64,000 nucleotides of DNA from Prochlorococcus sp. AG-388-A01 (GTDB lineage Bacteria; Cyanobacteriota; Cyanobacteriia; PCC-6307; Cyanobiaceae), in the NCBI GenBank assembly GCA_003279945.1, contig QCGK01000001.1:178211-242210 (forward strand). Reading direction: 5' to 3'. Positions 60,010-64,000 of the stretch are shown in pieces. The translations under genes were made by a program, and so were the position numbers. Under the pieces are notes generated by a model. That model ran no database searches, was not told the origin of the DNA, and saw only the letters and a program-made list of their open reading frames with translations. Numbering within the stretch: the stretch's first letter is position 1; each line of letters begins with the position of its first letter.

Positions 60010-60121
60010 TGCTCTAAATCTAATAAAGTTAATATAGTAATTTAAAAAATAACTATTTAAAAAGTCTATTACATTTATTATTATAATTAAAAATAAGGTC
60101 AAGCATTAATTTGCTTCTATT

Positions 60122-62425
60122 GTGAAAAATATGGAAAGCATTCAGTTAAGCATTACAGGAATGAAGTGCGGAGGTTGTGTTAGTACTGTTGAAAAAATAT
60201 TGAATGATTCTGATGGTATTAAAAATGTTTCTGTTAACTTACTTACTGAAAGTGCATATTTTGAAATTACTCAGAAACACATAAAAATAGAGACAGTTCT
60301 CGAAAACCTTAAAGAGAGTGGTTTCCCATCAAAGATTTACATTAATGATTTTTCAAAAAAAATAAATAAAGCAGAATTAGAAAAAAAAAAGAAGTGGAAT
60401 AATCAATGGAAAAAACTAACTTTTGCCCTTTTACTTTTATTATTTTCAGGTTTAGGTCATCTAGCAGAAGGAGGATATATAAATTTTCTAATATTAGGTA
60501 ATATATTTTTTCATGCTTCATTAGCTACATTAGCTTTATTATTTCCTGGCAGAGTAATAATTATTAATGGATTTAAATCATTTATTAAGAACCGTCCGGA
60601 CATGGATTCTTTAGTAGCTCTTGGAGTAACTAGCGCATATATAACAAGTCTTCTATCCTTAATTTTCCCTACCACAGGTTTTCCTTGTTTTTTTAATGAA
60701 CCAGTTATGCTTTTAGGTTTTATACTGATTGGGCGTTTCTTAGAAGAAAGAGCAAGATACCAAACTGGTTCATCCATTGGAGAGTTGTTAGATCTTCAAC
60801 CTGAAATGGCAAATATCTACACAGAAAATAATCAAATAAAGCCAATAAGAGTAAATACTTTAAGACCTGACCAAGAGATTCAAGTTTTAGCAGGAGACAG
60901 AGTACCTGCTGACTGCATTGTTACTCAAGGTAATTCATATGTTGATGTTTCACATATTACTGGAGAATCCAAACCTATCGAAGTAAAAGAAGGCGAAAAT
61001 TTATCTAGTGGATCTTTAAATCTTAATTCAACTCTTAGACTTAAAGTACAAAAGGTCGGAGGGGATTCTTCTCTTGCAAAACTAGTAAGTCTTATTGAGT
61101 CTGTAAACGCTAAAAAACCTCGCATTCAAAGAATTGCTGATGAAATTGCTGGCAAATTTACATATTTTGTACTTATTTTTGCTACATTAACCTTCTTCTT
61201 TTGGTGGAAAGGGGCAAGAAACCTTTGGCCTGATTTATTAAGTCATAATAATCAATTCATAACTCACTCAAGCCACACACTTCATAGTTCGCTTGGAAGT
61301 AATGCTGAGAATTTCCTGAGTTTAGCAATTCAATTGTCCATTGCTGTTTTGGTAATAGCTTGTCCTTGTGCATTAGGTTTAGCCACCCCAACTGTCATAA
61401 CTGTCGCATCAGGTAAAGCAGCAAAAAAAGGAGTTTTATTTAAAGGCGGGGACAAAATAGAGATGGCTTCAAAAATTAATCACATTATTTTTGATAAGAC
61501 AGGTACCTTAACCAAAGGTAAGCCTTTCATTGTTGATTATAAAAATAATAATGACCATTCATTTTTATTAAAAATAGCTGCCAGTTTAGAAAAGGAAAGC
61601 AGACATCCAATCGCGAATGCACTAATTCAAGAGGCAAAAAAACAAAATTTAAGTTTATTTCCAATAAAAAAAATTTTCACCTATTCAGGTAGAGGTATTT
61701 GTGGAGAACTTGATTCAATTGATGGAATTATTAACATTGGTAATATTGGATGGCTCCTGAGCAAAGGAATAATTATTGATAGTGATTCGAAAAAAGTCAT
61801 TGAAAATGAAGAGACAAAAACGAATACAATCATTGGAGTAAGTATCAAAGATAAGTTACTAGGTTTTATCTTGTTAGGAGATTTACTCAGAGATGATTCA
61901 ATTAAAACAATTCAGAATTTGAGAGAGAAAAAATTTAAAATTAATATTTTAAGTGGAGATAGAAAACAAACAGTTTTAGCTTTAGCAAAAAAAATTGGTT
62001 GTAAAGAAACTGAAGTAAAATGGGATCTTCTTCCTCAAATGAAGCTGAAGACTATAGAAAATTTAAAAATCAATAATAAAGTAGCAATGATTGGTGATGG
62101 TATTAATGATGTCCCAGCCTTAGCATCCTCAGACTTAGGAATTGCAGTAGGATCAGGTACTCAAATAGCCAAGGCAAATGCAGATGTAGTACTGATGGGA
62201 GATCAACTAAATGGATTACCCTACGCATTAAATCTTGCAAAAAAAACTATGATAAAAATAAAACAAAATCTAATATGGGCTTTTGGATACAACTTACTAG
62301 CTATACCTTTAGCCGCCGGCATATTATTCCCTAAATACGGTATTCTTCTTACTCCCTCAATAGCAGCATTATTGATGGCTATTAGCTCTATTACAGTTGT
62401 AATTAATGCTTTATCCTTGGATTAA
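60122..62425 (+). CDS. Copper-type P1B ATPase
   Basis: A heavy-metal-transporting P-type ATPase, probably for copper supply to plastocyanin or for copper export (CtaA/PacS group). The 767-residue protein has an N-terminal metal-binding GMKCGGC (C16, C19), eight hydrophobic helices, the ion-channel CPC (C414, C416) in CPCALG, phosphorylated D458 in DKTGTLT, and GDGINDVPALA. GTG at 60122 is the first start; ATG at 60131 (three codons on) is equally possible. CtaA versus PacS is not decided. tmk starts at the next base after its stop. Confidence 0.92.
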   Translation: MKNMESIQLSITGMKCGGCVSTVEKILNDSDGIKNVSVNLLTESAYFEITQKHIKIETVLENLKESGFPSKIYINDFSKKINKAELEKKKKWNNQWKKLTFALLLLLFSGLGHLAEGGYINFLILGNIFFHASLATLALLFPGRVIIINGFKSFIKNRPDMDSLVALGVTSAYITSLLSLIFPTTGFPCFFNEPVMLLGFILIGRFLEERARYQTGSSIGELLDLQPEMANIYTENNQIKPIRVNTLRPDQEIQVLAGDRVPADCIVTQGNSYVDVSHITGESKPIEVKEGENLSSGSLNLNSTLRLKVQKVGGDSSLAKLVSLIESVNAKKPRIQRIADEIAGKFTYFVLIFATLTFFFWWKGARNLWPDLLSHNNQFITHSSHTLHSSLGSNAENFLSLAIQLSIAVLVIACPCALGLATPTVITVASGKAAKKGVLFKGGDKIEMASKINHIIFDKTGTLTKGKPFIVDYKNNNDHSFLLKIAASLEKESRHPIANALIQEAKKQNLSLFPIKKIFTYSGRGICGELDSIDGIINIGNIGWLLSKGIIIDSDSKKVIENEETKTNTIIGVSIKDKLLGFILLGDLLRDDSIKTIQNLREKKFKINILSGDRKQTVLALAKKIGCKETEVKWDLLPQMKLKTIENLKINNKVAMIGDGINDVPALASSDLGIAVGSGTQIAKANADVVLMGDQLNGLPYALNLAKKTMIKIKQNLIWAFGYNLLAIPLAAGILFPKYGILLTPSIAALLMAISSITVVINALSLD

Positions 62426-63064
62426 ATGAAAGGGAAATTTATCGTTATTGAGGGTATTGATGGATGTGGCAAAACTACCCAAATAGATGAACTATCTAAA
62501 TGGCTTCCTAATAGTGGTCTAATAAAGAAAGGGTCTAAATTAATCACAACAAGAGAGCCGGGCGGCAGTCTTTTAGGGAAAAAACTTAGAGGACTAATTC
62601 TTGATAATAATGAAAATAACAAGCCTTCATCGCTTGCGGAATTATTGCTTTATTCAGCTGATAGAGCAGAACACATTACAAAAATTATTTCACCTGCTTT
62701 AAATAATAATGATTGGGTAATAAGTGATAGATTTTCCGATTCCACTCTGGCTTATCAAGGTTACGGAAGAAATATAAATTTAGAGATAATTAAAAATATT
62801 GAATCAATTGTGTGTCAAGGAGAATCTCCTGATATAACTTTTTTCTTAGAAATTTCTCCAGAAGAGAGTATATTCCGAAGAAAAAATGAAATTCCGGATA
62901 GAATAGAATCAGAAGGTATTAGATTTTTAGAAAAAGTAAATGAAGGCTTCAAACTAATTGCCAAAGAAAAAAACTGGAAAATAATATCTGCCTCACAAAA
63001 TATTAAAACTATTTCGAATCAAATTAAAGAAACTTTATTGAAGAATTTTTCTAATAAAAAATGA
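62426..63064 (+). CDS. tmk: Thymidylate kinase
   Basis: Phosphorylates dTMP to dTDP. The 212-residue protein has the P-loop [11 protein letters not shown] (8-18), TTREPGGS, and the [15 protein letters not shown] segment with the DR(Y/F) motif. It begins directly after the P-type ATPase stop codon and its own stop overlaps the holB start by ATGA. This tmk-holB pairing is common in bacteria and supports both names. Confidence 0.96.
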   Translation: MKGKFIVIEGIDGCGKTTQIDELSKWLPNSGLIKKGSKLITTREPGGSLLGKKLRGLILDNNENNKPSSLAELLLYSADRAEHITKIISPALNNNDWVISDRFSDSTLAYQGYGRNINLEIIKNIESIVCQGESPDITFFLEISPEESIFRRKNEIPDRIESEGIRFLEKVNEGFKLIAKEKNWKIISASQNIKTISNQIKETLLKNFSNKK

Positions 63065-64000
63065 TTGAAGACAAAAAAAATAATTTTTTATTTCATGAAG
63101 AAATCAATACCCATCTTGACAACATAATTCAAAACAAATCATTTGCTAATGGATACATATTTTATGGTGCCGAAGGAGTAGGGAAAAGGCAAACTGCTTT
63201 TAGATTTATAAAAGAAATTTTTAAACAATCTTCACCAAGCGAGAATATTGAAGAGAGAATTACCAATAATAACCATCCTGATTTTCTAATAATCGAACCT
63301 GATTCTCTTTTGGTAACTAAAAATTCAAGAAGTTCCAATATTGAACAAAAAATAAAAAGTGGATCTGAGATTATTAAGATTGCTCAAATACGTAATATCA
63401 AAACTTTTCTTGGTCAGAAATCAATAAACTCAGAAAAAAAAATTGTTTTAATTATTGATGCACACTGCTTAAACGAATCAGCCTCAAATTGCCTTCTAAA
63501 AACCTTAGAGGAACCAAGTAATGGCATTTTTATTTTACTAACATCTAAATTAAACCTTCTCTTAGATACGATCATCTCAAGATGTCAAATAGTAAGATTT
63601 CGATCCTTGTCTAGTACACAAATAAAGTCTATTTTGAAAGATTATTTAGATACTTCTAAATTAAATATAAATACAAAATTAAAATTTGAAGATTTAATAA
63701 GCTCTGCAAATGGATCTCCAAACCAATTATTGAAAAATATTGAAATTTGGAATGATTTTTCAGATGATATTATAAGTAAATTAGATTCGCCAATAAAAAA
63801 TAGTTTAGAAATATTAGAAATATCTAAATTAATATCTGAAAAATTAGAAATTTATCAGCAAATATATTTAGTCAATTTAATTGAAACTATTTGGTGGAGA
63901 AAGTCAAAAAATGTTGGTTTAGTTAAAAAACTTGAAAATTTAAAAAGTCTTTTAAGAAAAAACATTCAACCAAGGTTGGCATGGGAAATTACTTTTTTAA
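63061..64000 (+). CDS. holB: DNA polymerase III delta' subunit, 3' end cut by window edge
   Basis: A clamp-loader subunit of the replicase. From ATG at 63061 (ATGA overlap with tmk) 313 codons are open to the window end without a stop. The AAA+ part has [12 protein letters not shown] (35-46), [24 protein letters not shown] in outline, and ISRCQIVRF. The four-cysteine zinc cluster of many delta' proteins is not visible here. Typical length is 310-330 residues, so little is missing. Confidence 0.87.
   Translation, partial: MIEDKKNNFLFHEEINTHLDNIIQNKSFANGYIFYGAEGVGKRQTAFRFIKEIFKQSSPSENIEERITNNNHPDFLIIEPDSLLVTKNSRSSNIEQKIKSGSEIIKIAQIRNIKTFLGQKSINSEKKIVLIIDAHCLNESASNCLLKTLEEPSNGIFILLTSKLNLLLDTIISRCQIVRFRSLSSTQIKSILKDYLDTSKLNINTKLKFEDLISSANGSPNQLLKNIEIWNDFSDDIISKLDSPIKNSLEILEISKLISEKLEIYQQIYLVNLIETIWWRKSKNVGLVKKLENLKSLLRKNIQPRLAWEITFL

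Noticed and set aside
60010..60102. N-terminal hydrophobic extension of ycf3.
   Set aside because: Ycf3 proteins are about 170 residues and start at the PSNQ...DNFIDK block; GTG at 60009 gives exactly that.

Overview
The window looks like chromosomal core sequence from a marine picocyanobacterium, most likely Prochlorococcus of a high-light-adapted, AT-rich lineage. This is inferred from the gene set (NDH-1 subunits, phylloquinone, chlorophyll and carotenoid genes, ycf3, ycf27/rpaB, ycf29, ycf30/rbcR, ycf34), the low GC visible throughout, the very short intergenic gaps and the many GTG/TTG starts. Strain assignment is not possible by eye. I see no rRNA, tRNA, CRISPR array, prophage, transposase or IS element, and no gene-free stretch longer than about 210 bases. 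Most genes are confidently assignable housekeeping or photosynthesis genes.

Layout. 1-13 kb: pgk (cut by the left edge), a ribosome-assembly GTPase with an RluD-type pseudouridine synthase, a duplicated-ATPase ABC protein, the bifunctional (p)ppGpp enzyme, then mnmE, nadC, argS and a HisC-like aminotransferase. 13-16.6 kb: a tight minus-strand run prfB (with a programmed +1 frameshift), DUF3285, ybeY, dgkA, trpG and a metallo-beta-lactamase-fold protein. 16.7-23 kb: glutaredoxin and gshB, then the phylloquinone cluster menF / menA-menC-menE / DHNA-CoA thioesterase. 23-31 kb: ndhH, rsmH, a cysteine desulfurase, a Ycf29/Rre1-type regulator, chlM, purE, cysC, SUI1, trpB and a rhodanese. 31-40.7 kb: a DUF3352-like protein, citrate synthase, ndhA-I-G-E, nadK, a CYTH protein, a 50-residue small gene, a PedR-like LuxR regulator, metF and a CugP-like nucleotidyltransferase.

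40.7-51 kb: scpA, ndhD and ndhF, the zeta-carotene isomerase homologue divergent from rbcR, DUF3172, ndhM, then phytoene desaturase and phytoene synthase. 51-64 kb: an RRM protein, the CCA-adding enzyme, ycf34, tsaB, then a minus-strand run rpaB-plsX-fabH-fabD-plsC, divergent radA, ycf3, a copper-type P-ATPase, tmk and holB (cut by the right edge).

How it fits together. Eight NDH-1 subunits lie in four separate places (H; A-I-G-E; F and D; M), beside quinone (men) and carotenoid (Z-ISO, pds, crtB) genes, so much of the window builds the photosynthetic electron chain. Regulators sit among their likely processes: RbcR by the carotenoid and NDH genes, PedR-like and Ycf29-like proteins singly, and RpaB at the head of a phospholipid/fatty-acid initiation run.

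I did not find a convincing undescribed multi-gene system. The most interesting items are the recoding site in prfB, an alanine/valine-rich repeat extension on PlsX, a lysine-to-arginine change in MenC, an unlisted 50-codon gene convergent with the PedR-like gene, and dyad or hairpin sequences between rbcR and Z-ISO, before gltA and before ndhA.
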